From JAFGMR01 sp964632755 (GTDB taxonomy: Archaea > Halobacteriota > Methanosarcinia > Methanotrichales > Methanotrichaceae): 64,000 nucleotides of DNA. Location: positions 60,673 through 124,672 of the forward strand of contig CAZWDT010000001.1 of the NCBI GenBank assembly GCA_964632755.1, in the 5' to 3' direction. The notes below the pieces were generated by a model, which was not told the DNA's origin, made no database searches, and was given only the letters and a program-made list of their open reading frames with translations. Below, piece after piece: positions 34,997-42,693 of this stretch (the first letter of the stretch is position 1; each line of letters opens with the position of its first letter). A program made the translations under genes and the position numbers.

Positions 34997-35680
34997 ATGG
35001 ACGCGATATACGACGAGGCTGATATGAGTTTTGCAATAAATGTGATATGTGAGGACCGCCCTGGCATGCTGCGCGACATAGCAGGGGTCGTCGCCTGCCG
35101 AGGGGGAAACATCGTCTACACGCAGCAGTTCGTGCTCGAGCGCGGACAGAACGCCAATAGGGCCTCGGTCTACATGGAGATCGATGGAGAGGTGGAGGGC
35201 GTGGCAGAGGGGCTGTTGGCCATGGCTTCCATATTCGAGGTGACCGTCCACCCCCCGTTCGAGGAGATCTACGGCTCAAGGGTGATCATAATCGGCGGCG
35301 GAGCCCAGGTCGCCCAGGTGGCAGTGGGAGCGGTCAACGAGGCCGACCGCCATAACCTGCGGGGGGAGAGGATAAGCATAGACACCATTCCGCTTGTAGG
35401 GGAAGATGCGCTCGCAGATGCAGTGAGCGCGGTCAGTCGCCTCCACCGGGCCGCGATATTGGTGCTTGCCGGAGCCCTCATGGGGGGCAAGGTGACCGAG
35501 GCCGTGAGCCGGTTGCAGGAGGAGGGAATACCAGTCATCGCCCTGAAGATGGCAGGTTCGGTCCCCAGACAGGCGGACCTAGTCGTGACCGATCCCATCC
35601 AGGCGGGCACCTTCGCCGTGATGCACATCTCGAAGACTGCGGTATTCGATATCTCGAGGGTCAGGGGAATGGAGTTCTGA
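34997..35680 (+). CDS. ACT-domain protein, DUF5612-like
   Basis: 227 residues from ATG 34997; ATG 35024 with GAGG five to six bases upstream is an alternative start. The N-terminal ACT domain is FAINVICEDRPGMLRDIAGVVA with a Gly-rich ligand loop. The rest (about 90-225) has VIIIGGGAQVAQVAVGAV, AAILVLAGALMGGKV and DLVVTDPIQAGTFAVMHIS and resembles the DUF5612 domain of methanogens. A ligand-sensing regulatory role is likely; the ligand is unknown. Divergent from tfs, convergent with the glutaredoxin gene. Confidence 0.75.
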   Translation: MDAIYDEADMSFAINVICEDRPGMLRDIAGVVACRGGNIVYTQQFVLERGQNANRASVYMEIDGEVEGVAEGLLAMASIFEVTVHPPFEEIYGSRVIIIGGGAQVAQVAVGAVNEADRHNLRGERISIDTIPLVGEDALADAVSAVSRLHRAAILVLAGALMGGKVTEAVSRLQEEGIPVIALKMAGSVPRQADLVVTDPIQAGTFAVMHISKTAVFDISRVRGMEF

Positions 35681-35684
35681 AGCC

Positions 35685-35939
35685 CTATTGAATGCCCAGC
35701 GCCTCCAGATCCCTCATATTATCCCCATCGAATAGATCCTCAACGGTGAGGAACATATCATCCTGCTGGAGAACTGGGGCGGAGAGAGTGAAGACTCCGT
35801 TTATGCGAAGCTCCGTCAGCGCCTCGGGGGTCGCCATATCGACGACCTTGAAGTCAATCCTCTGCTCGCCTAATGCCCTCTTCAGCTGCTCGCACTTCGA
35901 GCATGCCTCTGTCGTATAAACGATAAGCTTCAAGGCCAA
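35685..35939 (-). CDS. Glutaredoxin-like protein
   Basis: 84 residues, thioredoxin fold. Redox motif CSKC in YTTEACSKCEQLKRALG, then SAPVLQQDD, where the family has a cis-Pro after Thr/Ala. Small single-domain NrdH/glutaredoxin-type redox carrier in the cytoplasm. The gene follows a Cys-rich gene by 11 bases, so the pair may act together. No ribonucleotide reductase is in the window, so its client is unknown. Confidence 0.82.
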   Translation of the reverse strand: MALKLIVYTTEACSKCEQLKRALGEQRIDFKVVDMATPEALTELRINGVFTLSAPVLQQDDMFLTVEDLFDGDNMRDLEALGIQ

Positions 35940-35950
35940 TACACCCTGGG

Positions 35951-36283
35951 CTACTTAAGCCCCGTTGGATACTCCTTCTCGGACCAGACGGCATAGCCCT
36001 TCTCCACCGCTCTCTGGGCGCAGTCCCGACAACAGGAGAAGTTGGCGAGATAGGCCTCGCCTAGCATCTCGTGCTCGAAGACGTTATTGCAGGAGAAGCC
36101 TGATACCCTTCTCGCGTCATCTCCTCGACAGAACTGATGATCATCCACCTCAAATGGGCATTCCTCGACGTACCATGCCTTGGGCAGCAGCACCGGCAGT
36201 ATAGCCATATCCATACCGCATCCGCAGGAGCCGTAGACATCCTCTGGATCGCGAAACACGATGGCCTTCTGGCTGAACTTCAT
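35951..36283 (-). CDS. Cysteine-rich protein of unknown function
   Basis: 110 residues from ATG 36283 (GGTGG just upstream; another ATG at 36295). Eight cysteines occur as CGC, EECPF, FCRG, SCNN and CCRDC, enough for one or two metal sites or an iron-sulfur cluster. The end (AVEKGYAVWSEKEYP) is hydrophilic, and there is no signal peptide. I do not recognise the family. It lies directly upstream of the glutaredoxin-like gene on the same strand, which suggests redox or metal handling. Confidence 0.65.
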   Translation of the reverse strand: MKFSQKAIVFRDPEDVYGSCGCGMDMAILPVLLPKAWYVEECPFEVDDHQFCRGDDARRVSGFSCNNVFEHEMLGEAYLANFSCCRDCAQRAVEKGYAVWSEKEYPTGLK

Positions 36284-36295
36284 GATCTCCACCAT

Positions 36296-36710
36296 TTGGA
36301 ATTAGGTTGAGATGTCCACCCCCACGGGATCCCGAGAGAGTTGACAAGCTCATAATCCAGCAAACATCCCTCTGATGGCTAATAACCCTTGCCGTCACAT
36401 GGAACGCCAGAACCCGACCATTAGAAGAGAGGCTGCGTGCCGCATGGGCAGGATGGAGAGGAGCGTTGCCCCTCAGAGAAAGCGAATATCGCCGAAATGG
36501 AGGAGTTTAAATGATTTTGAAGGCCATTCGGATCGATGTAAGGTCGGATTTGTCATTCTAATAAGTAAAATCGGGCAATGCTGTTCGAAAGATATATATA
36601 TGGAGGTAAGAATGGAGGCAGGTCAGAATAGGTCGCTAATACAAAGCTGATCCGATTTTGTGAGTCCGTTTTACCGCAAGATCCGGAGAGGCAATAGGTG
36701 ATTAGAAGAT
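36296..36710. other. Non-coding gap before the histone gene
   Basis: 415 bases. AGATATATATATGG near 36588-36601 is a good TATA box for the histone gene, giving an estimated leader of about 85 bases. The leader contains a small open frame beginning ATGGAGGTAAGAATGG (about 17 codons, stop at 36648-36650), which could be a leader peptide or chance. No other structure was recognised. Confidence 0.5.
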
Positions 36711-36938
36711 ATGGCTATACTTCCGGTGGCTCCGGTCAGCAGGCTCATCCGCGAGGCGGGGGCAAAGCGGGTCAGCGAGGACGCCAGGGATGCACTGGCA
36801 GAGATCCTAGAGAGCTACGGCCTTGAGGTGGCTAAGGAGGCAGTTGGGTGGGCCAGCCATGCCAAGAGAAAGACTGTAAAGGCAGAGGACATCAGGGAGG
36901 CTGTGAAGCGAGTGAAGCCGCCACGATCCGGGGATTGA
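36711..36938 (+). CDS. Archaeal histone
   Basis: 75 residues with the single histone fold: LPVAPVSRLIREAGAKRVSEDA (helix 1 and loop 1), ALAEILESYGLEVAKEAVGWA (long helix 2), KRKTVKAEDIREAV (loop 2 and helix 3). It has 6-8 more residues at the C-terminus than the short HMf-type histones. It wraps DNA as dimers or multimers. The stop TGA overlaps the gatE ATG, so histone and GatE synthesis are coupled. Confidence 0.96.
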   Translation: MAILPVAPVSRLIREAGAKRVSEDARDALAEILESYGLEVAKEAVGWASHAKRKTVKAEDIREAVKRVKPPRSGD

Positions 36939-38848
36939 TGTCGATCGAATCCCCGAAAGGCGAGTGCCTGGACTATAGAGCGCTAGGCCTCATAAGCGGC
37001 ATCGAGATCCACCAGCAATTGAACTCGGCAAGCAAGCTGTTCTGCGGATGTCCCACCCTCATCAGAGAGGTGGAGGAGTCCGACTTGGAGTTCTTCCGCT
37101 ACCTCCGTCCGGCAAGGGGCGAGCTTGGCGAGATCGATAGGGCAGCCCTCGAGGAGAGCCTGGTATCCCGTCGATTCATTTACAAGTCCTACGATACCAC
37201 ATGCCTCGTGGAGGCCGATGAGGAGCCGCCCGGCGAGCTCAACAGGGAGGCCCTCGATATATCTTTGACGATCGCCCGCCTCCTCAACATGTTGATCGTC
37301 GACGAGGTCCAGATGATGAGAAAGACCGTGATCGACGGCTCAAACACATCTGGGTTTCAGAGGACGGCCTACATCGCATCAAACGGCCATGTGGAGACGT
37401 CCTGTGGTCAGGTGGGGATTACCATCCTCAGCCTGGAGGAGGAGGCAGCGAGGATCATCGAGGATCGAGGCGACGAGGTCGTCTACTCCCTCGACAGGCT
37501 AGGGATTCCGCTCGTTGAGATTGGAACAGCCCCTGATATCGTCTCGCCACAGCATGCCAGAGAGGTAGCCCAGCTTTTGGGGATGATTCTTCGCTCCACC
37601 GGCAAGGTGAAGCGGGGCCTTGGCACGATCAGACAGGACGTCAACGTCTCCATAGCAGGCGGTGCCAGGGTCGAGGTCAAGGGTGTGCAGGAGCTCAATC
37701 TGATCGAGAAGATCGTAGAGCAAGAGGCAGAGAGGCAAGTCAGACTCCTTAAGATCCGAGAGGAGCTTATGCGCCGCAAGGCGAGCGTCCCCGGCACGGT
37801 CCATGATGTAACCGCGCTCATGTCCGCCACATCATCTCGGGTGATCGAGAGCTCCATTCGCAGCGGTGGAGCGGTCCTCGCAACCGTGCTTCGCGGGTTT
37901 TGTGGATTGGTCGGCCAGGAGATACAGCCTGGCCGTCGGCTTGGAACGGAGCTCTCGGACAGGGCCAAGAAGGCCGGGGTGGGCGGCATCTTCCACACCG
38001 ATGAGCTTCCCGCCTACGGCATAACCGCAGAAGAGGTGGAAGCGCTTTCAAGAGCCCTAAACGTTGAGAATGAGGACTGCCTGATCATGGTCACAGGACC
38101 CAGGGAGAGGGCGGGAAAAGCCCTCCACGCAGCAATCGAGCGGGCAAAGGAGGCCTTATCCGGCGTTCCAGAGGAGACGCGCCGGGCGCTTCCCGACGGC
38201 AACTCCGAGTATATGCGACCCCTCCCAGGATCGGCCCGGATGTATCCGGAGACCGATGTGCCCCCTGTGGAGATTACGGCCGAGATGCTCGATGGGATCG
38301 TTCTGCCGGAGCTCTTCACCGAGAGAGCTCTCCGGTTCGAGAGAGAGCATGGCCTAAACTCGGAGCTCTCCCGGCTGATAGCATCATCCCCCAATTATCA
38401 GCTCTTCGAGGAGGCGCTGGAGCGCTTCAAACTATCTCCAGCGCTAGTTGTTCGAACCCTCGAGGTGACTCCGATAGAGCTTGCAAAGGACGGCGTGGAC
38501 ATATCAAGCCTCGACGAAGCGCGCTACATGGACTGCCTTGCGCTATTGGCCTCCGGTCGCGTAGCGAAGGAAGGGATATCCCAGATCCTCGCGGCCATGG
38601 CGAAGATGCCGGATATGTCGGCATCGGAGGCCGCGATGAAAGTCGGCCTGGTGGGCATGGACGATTCATGCGTAGAGTCCCTGATCCGAGGAATCGTCCA
38701 GGAAAGGGCTGAGCTCGTGCGGGAGAGGGGCCAAAGGGCGCTCGGACCTCTGATGGGTATAGTGATGAAGGAGCTGCGTGGCAAGGCCGATGGGGCCATG
38801 ATCAGCTCCATCCTCAAGAAGGAAGTGGAGAGGCTGCTCGAGCCTTAG
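36938..38848 (+). CDS. gatE: Glu-tRNA(Gln) amidotransferase subunit E
   Basis: 636 residues from ATG 36938 (MSIESPKGE); the frame is open back to 36848 but that is inside the histone gene. GLISGIEIHQQLNSASKLFCGC is the GatB/GatE core start, VDEVQMMRKTVIDGSNTSGFQRT is the GatE-type substrate region, and an insertion domain around residues 270-420 and a helical YqeY-like tail are present. With GatD (not seen here) it converts Glu-tRNA(Gln) to Gln-tRNA(Gln), an archaea-only enzyme. Confidence 0.96.
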   Translation: MSIESPKGECLDYRALGLISGIEIHQQLNSASKLFCGCPTLIREVEESDLEFFRYLRPARGELGEIDRAALEESLVSRRFIYKSYDTTCLVEADEEPPGELNREALDISLTIARLLNMLIVDEVQMMRKTVIDGSNTSGFQRTAYIASNGHVETSCGQVGITILSLEEEAARIIEDRGDEVVYSLDRLGIPLVEIGTAPDIVSPQHAREVAQLLGMILRSTGKVKRGLGTIRQDVNVSIAGGARVEVKGVQELNLIEKIVEQEAERQVRLLKIREELMRRKASVPGTVHDVTALMSATSSRVIESSIRSGGAVLATVLRGFCGLVGQEIQPGRRLGTELSDRAKKAGVGGIFHTDELPAYGITAEEVEALSRALNVENEDCLIMVTGPRERAGKALHAAIERAKEALSGVPEETRRALPDGNSEYMRPLPGSARMYPETDVPPVEITAEMLDGIVLPELFTERALRFEREHGLNSELSRLIASSPNYQLFEEALERFKLSPALVVRTLEVTPIELAKDGVDISSLDEARYMDCLALLASGRVAKEGISQILAAMAKMPDMSASEAAMKVGLVGMDDSCVESLIRGIVQERAELVRERGQRALGPLMGIVMKELRGKADGAMISSILKKEVERLLEP

Positions 38849-38920
38849 CCTCTCTTCCCAAGCGCCAGACTGAAGAAGGAACAAGTCCCAGGATTTCGGG
38901 AAGCCTGAGGACAAGTTATC

Positions 38921-40036
38921 ATGACCCGCGACATTCTCCTCTGGGAGGAGACCCTCTTCAAAGACAGGGATATCTTCGAGCTCGACCATCTGCCCGAGCA
39001 GTTCACCCACAGGGAATCGCAGATGAACGGCCTGAAGTTCTGCGTACGCCCGGCCTTGCAGGGTGCAAGGCCAGTAAACGCCCTATGCCTTGGGCCTCCT
39101 GGCACGGGAAAGACGACGGCGGTCATAAAGCTATTTCAGGAGATCGAACGCCACTCGGGCAAGGTGGTTCCCACCTACGTGAACTGCCAGATGGACTATA
39201 CGCGCTACAGCATATTTTATCAGATATATAAGAAGCTCTTCGGACACGCCCCTCCATCGAGCGGCATCTCCTTCAAGCGGATCTTCGAGAAGGTGATGAA
39301 GAACGCGGCGGAGAGGGGAGTTGTGATGTTGGTCGCCCTCGACGACTTCAACTACCTCTTCCACGAGAAGGAGGTGGATCACGTCCTCTACTCCCTATTG
39401 CGGGCGCATGAGACCTGTCCGGGGGCGCGGGTTGGAGTGATTGCTATCCTCAGCGAGCCAAGCCTCAAATACATCTTCGATCCCCGCGTGACATCCGTAT
39501 TCCAGGCGGAGGAGATCACCTTCCCGCTCTACAACAAGGAGGAGATCGGCGACATTCTCTCCCGCCGGTCCCAGTTGGGCTTCTACCCCGGCGTCATCTC
39601 TTCGGAGATCCTGGATATGGTCGTGGAGATGACGGAGAATGCCGGAGACCTCAGAGTGGGGATAGACCTTCTGCGAAGAGCTGGCCTGTCGGCTGAGAGG
39701 AGGGCATCGAGGACCATATCGATCCAGGATGTCGAAGGCTCCTTCGAACGATCTCGATTCGTCCATCTGACCTACGCCCTGAAGTCGCTAAAGGACGATG
39801 AGGTCATCGTTCTTCGGCTTGCTGCAAAGAGCGAGACCACTCAGGCAGGCGAGCTTTATGCCGAGTTCAACCGGATGACCGGGGCTGGGTATACCAGGTT
39901 CCACGAGATACTGAACAAGCTGGATGCGATACGGCTGATAGATACCGACTTCAGCGGAGGCGGCAGCCGGGGCCGCAGCCGGACTATCAGGATAAGGTAC
40001 GATCCACGAGAGATGATCTCCCGAATCGACGGCTAA
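38921..40036 (+). CDS. orc1: Replication initiator Orc1/Cdc6
   Basis: 371 residues. The AAA+ domain has Walker A GPPGTGKTTAV (about 58-68) and Walker B VALDDFNYLF. The sensor and Arg region AGDLRVGIDLLRRAGL and a C-terminal winged helix (AGELYAEFNRMTG) follow. It binds origin DNA and loads MCM. No clear ORB repeat lies in the 72 bases upstream or in the 113 bases downstream. It follows gatE on the same strand but with its own gap. Confidence 0.95.
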   Translation: MTRDILLWEETLFKDRDIFELDHLPEQFTHRESQMNGLKFCVRPALQGARPVNALCLGPPGTGKTTAVIKLFQEIERHSGKVVPTYVNCQMDYTRYSIFYQIYKKLFGHAPPSSGISFKRIFEKVMKNAAERGVVMLVALDDFNYLFHEKEVDHVLYSLLRAHETCPGARVGVIAILSEPSLKYIFDPRVTSVFQAEEITFPLYNKEEIGDILSRRSQLGFYPGVISSEILDMVVEMTENAGDLRVGIDLLRRAGLSAERRASRTISIQDVEGSFERSRFVHLTYALKSLKDDEVIVLRLAAKSETTQAGELYAEFNRMTGAGYTRFHEILNKLDAIRLIDTDFSGGGSRGRSRTIRIRYDPREMISRIDG

Positions 40037-40066
40037 TAGCATATCAGATGCAATTTGTCCATAGAG

Positions 40067-40106
40067 ATCTATATAGCAAATAAGGCGCACTTTTTACTAT
40101 ATAGAT
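40067..40106. promoter_or_regulatory. Inverted-repeat operator before pstC
   Basis: ATCTATATAG (40067-40076) and CTATATAGAT (40097-40106) are a perfect 10-bp inverted repeat with a 20-base spacer, so the arms lie three helical turns apart centre to centre. It sits 44 bases before the pstC ATG and overlaps TATA-like sequence, as expected for a phosphate-responsive repressor or activator site. Confidence 0.6.
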
Positions 40107-40149
40107 AATATAGAAAAGGGCTTTAACCGATGATCTCCATCGCGCGACC

Positions 40150-41061
40150 ATGGAGAAGATGTATAGGCGAAGCCTGTCCCGCAGGTTCGGGGAAAGATCT
40201 ATAGAAGCCTTCTTCTTCCTGACTGCCATTGCCTCCATCATCATCATGGTACTCATATTCTATTTTCTCATCCGAGAATCGATCCCCGCCTTCTTGCAGG
40301 TAGGACCCCTCAACCTCTTGCTGGGCACGAAGTGGCACTCCGCCGGCGATATCTTCGGGATGATGCCCTTGATAGTCTGTGCCGTCCTTGTAACAATGCT
40401 AGCCCTATTCATAAATATAATGATAGGCCTTCCTCTGGCGATCTACCTCGCAGAGCTTGCAAGCCCCTTGGGCCGGGAGCTGCTCAAGCCCGCAATCGAG
40501 CTCCTGGCAGGAGTGCCATCCATCGTCTATGGCTTCCTGGGAGTCTTGATCCTCGTATCCTACCTAGAGGATACATTTGATATGCTGACGGGAAGATCCA
40601 TCCTTGCGGGATCCATCCTCCTGGGCGTGATGTTCATCCCCGCCATGGCAACCATATGCGAGGATGCCCTCAGAGCCGTGCCCAATGAGTTCAAGGAGGG
40701 TTCTCTTGCGCTCGGGGCGACCAGATGGCAGACCCTTCGGCATGTGACCGTGCCCGCGGCCTCCTCAGGGATAATCGCGGCCATCATATTGAACGTCGGA
40801 AATATCATAGGCGAGACGATGGCCGTCCTCCTCGTGGTGGGGAACCTCCCCAGGATCCCACATCCATTCTTCGATATCTTCGACCGAGGTGCCACATTCA
40901 CATCGGTGATCGCCGGCGAGATGGGCGAGGTGGCACAGGGCTCCCTTCACTACAACGCCCTCTTCGCCGTGGGATTCGTCCTCCTCATCATCGTCACCAT
41001 CTTGAACGTGGCTTCAGAGCTGATAAGGGAGAGGATACAGAAGAAGTTCGGGGGTTATTGA
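40150..41061 (+). CDS. pstC: Phosphate ABC transporter permease PstC
   Basis: 303 residues with six hydrophobic segments. ELLAGVPSIVYGFLG and the EAA loop region (EDALRAVPNEFKEGSLALGATRWQTLRHVTVP) are the PstC signatures. The membrane channel for phosphate uptake works with PstA, PstB and PstS. Preceded by the 40067-40106 inverted repeat, followed 1 base later by pstA. PstS and PstB are missing from this operon. Confidence 0.93.
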   Translation: MEKMYRRSLSRRFGERSIEAFFFLTAIASIIIMVLIFYFLIRESIPAFLQVGPLNLLLGTKWHSAGDIFGMMPLIVCAVLVTMLALFINIMIGLPLAIYLAELASPLGRELLKPAIELLAGVPSIVYGFLGVLILVSYLEDTFDMLTGRSILAGSILLGVMFIPAMATICEDALRAVPNEFKEGSLALGATRWQTLRHVTVPAASSGIIAAIILNVGNIIGETMAVLLVVGNLPRIPHPFFDIFDRGATFTSVIAGEMGEVAQGSLHYNALFAVGFVLLIIVTILNVASELIRERIQKKFGGY

Positions 41062-41062
41062 G

Positions 41063-42277
41063 ATGAAAATAGAGGATGCCGCTTGCAAGGCTGCAATAGC
41101 GCTCGGCCTTGTCCTCTTTGCGACATCGATTGCGGCCTTGCTGCTTTCCCCAGACCTGAGCCTCCTCTCGATGGCATGGGAGGCGATCCTGCCACTCTCC
41201 GCAGCCTCAATCGCCCTTGCAGCGGCCATGGCAAAGAGGAGGAGCGCATGGACGGCGGTGGATCTCGTCTTCATGCTGGCCTTGGCCTGTTTGATGGCCA
41301 CCGGATCGATCAACCCCGATACCGTTCTCACGATCGAGGAACTCGGCGGATCCCTGGGCTACCAGTCGGCGCTGCCGCTCTTGGTGCTCCTCGCAAGCCT
41401 GATATCGGTAAAGGACGGAATCAACCACCTATACCATAACAGCAACAAGGGCCGCGAGGTCCTCGCCTTCTTCGCCATACGGCTCTCTGCTGTGATCACG
41501 ATCCTCATTCTCCTGGGGATATTCTTCACAATCCTCTACAACGGCATATGGGCCATAAGCTGGGAGTTCCTGACAGCGTCCCACTATCGCCTGGGCCAGA
41601 GCGGCGGGATCAGCACATGCATCCAAGGGACCTTCTGTCTGGTGATCGGAGCGATGATACTATCGGTCCCACTTGGCACTGGTGCTGCCATCTACATGAT
41701 AGAGTACTCCAGAAACGTCAGGCTGAAGAAAGTAGTATCTGTGGCAGTTGGGTCCCTGAATGGGGTTCCCTCGGTGGTCTATGGCCTATTCGGGCTGGCC
41801 TTCCTGGTATCCACAGTGGGAATCTCCCTGCTTGCCGGATCGATCATACTTGGGCTGATGAACCTCCCCACGATCATACTCACGAGCCAGGAAGCCTTGA
41901 AGAGCGTTCCAAACTCGCTTCGAGAGGGAAGCGTGGCGCTGGGGGCCAGCAAATGGCAGACGATAAGGAAGGTCGTGCTCCCCTCGGCAATGCCCGGTAT
42001 ACTCACGGGGATGATAATCGGAGTGGCGAGGGCTGCTGGCGAGACCGCTCCCATAATGTGGACTGCGGTTACGTTCACCGCGACGCCGGTCACCGGCCTA
42101 TTCCACCCGGTCAACAACCTCTGCTATCACCTGCTCCAGCTGATCTACTTCCTTGGGGCATGGGACGTGGAGTCCAACGCATGGGGGACGGCCCTTGTGC
42201 TGCTATTATTGGTGCTCGTCATCAATATGATAGCCATAGTGATCAGAAACCACTATCGAAAAAGGATATCCTGGTGA
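41063..42277 (+). CDS. pstA: Phosphate ABC transporter permease PstA, long N-terminus
   Basis: 404 residues, about 110 longer than the usual PstA. Residues 1-115 contain extra hydrophobic segments (IALGLVLFATSIAALLL, LSAASIALAAAMA, LVFMLALACLMATG, LPLLVLLASLIS). The core from about 130 has the GSLNGVPSVVYGLFGLAFLV and SQEALKSVPNSLREGSVALGASKWQTIRKVVLPSAMPG signature. The start is 1 base after the pstC stop. Confidence 0.92.
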   Translation: MKIEDAACKAAIALGLVLFATSIAALLLSPDLSLLSMAWEAILPLSAASIALAAAMAKRRSAWTAVDLVFMLALACLMATGSINPDTVLTIEELGGSLGYQSALPLLVLLASLISVKDGINHLYHNSNKGREVLAFFAIRLSAVITILILLGIFFTILYNGIWAISWEFLTASHYRLGQSGGISTCIQGTFCLVIGAMILSVPLGTGAAIYMIEYSRNVRLKKVVSVAVGSLNGVPSVVYGLFGLAFLVSTVGISLLAGSIILGLMNLPTIILTSQEALKSVPNSLREGSVALGASKWQTIRKVVLPSAMPGILTGMIIGVARAAGETAPIMWTAVTFTATPVTGLFHPVNNLCYHLLQLIYFLGAWDVESNAWGTALVLLLLVLVINMIAIVIRNHYRKRISW

Positions 42278-42279
42278 GG

Positions 42280-42534
42280 TCAGTCCCTCAGGACATCCCT
42301 AACCAATTTTATATCCTCTAGCAAGGAGGAGCCCTTCTCCGTGGTCCTATAGAGCTTGGATGGTGCGGAGAGATCCACCACCAGAAGCCCTTTCTCCGTC
42401 AGCAGATCGAGGTATGTGTTGACAGTCTTGAAGTTCAGGTTGGCTTGATAGACAATTCTTGTCTTGTTTGCTCCACCCTGGCATATGTCCAATATATCCG
42501 ATGCGATCTCCATCCTGTCCCGTCTCAACACCAC
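42280..42534 (-). CDS. Archaeal winged-helix regulator
   Basis: 84 residues, GTG start; ATG 42513 is an alternative. RRDRMEIASDILDIC followed by KTRIVYQANLNFKTVNTYLDLLTEKGLL is the small archaeal HTH_45 type. Convergent with pstA, with 2 bases between the stops, so it is not an obvious pst operon member, but it is the nearest candidate to bind the inverted repeat before pstC. That link is only inferred. Confidence 0.8.
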   Translation of the reverse strand: MVLRRDRMEIASDILDICQGGANKTRIVYQANLNFKTVNTYLDLLTEKGLLVVDLSAPSKLYRTTEKGSSLLEDIKLVRDVLRD

Positions 42535-42611
42535 GATCCAATCCCTCCCAGACGGATTGTCCCCGCCATTATAAGGCAGAAACGACCAGACTGCTGTGAT
42601 TATGGCGAATG

Positions 42612-42691
42612 TTAGGTAAAAAGGTTATCATCCCCACCCTCGGTCCCGGGTGGTTGAGGGGGGGTATGGGTGAGGCCGTCCGGCCTCACCC
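42612..42691 (-). terminator. Hairpin and T-run after the giant surface protein
   Basis: GGGTGAGGCCG (42668-42678) and CGGCCTCACCC (42681-42691) make a perfect 11-bp stem with a 2-base loop, two bases beyond the stop codon on the minus strand. Further along the minus strand, CCTTTTTACC near 42613-42622 supplies a U-run after about 45 bases. Confidence 0.65.
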
Positions 42692-42693
42692 CC

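Noticed and set aside
38849..38920. Possible replication origin before orc1/cdc6
   Set aside because: Only 72 bases with one weak inverted repeat (CCCAGGATTTCGGG); no ORB-type repeats or AT-rich unwinding tract.
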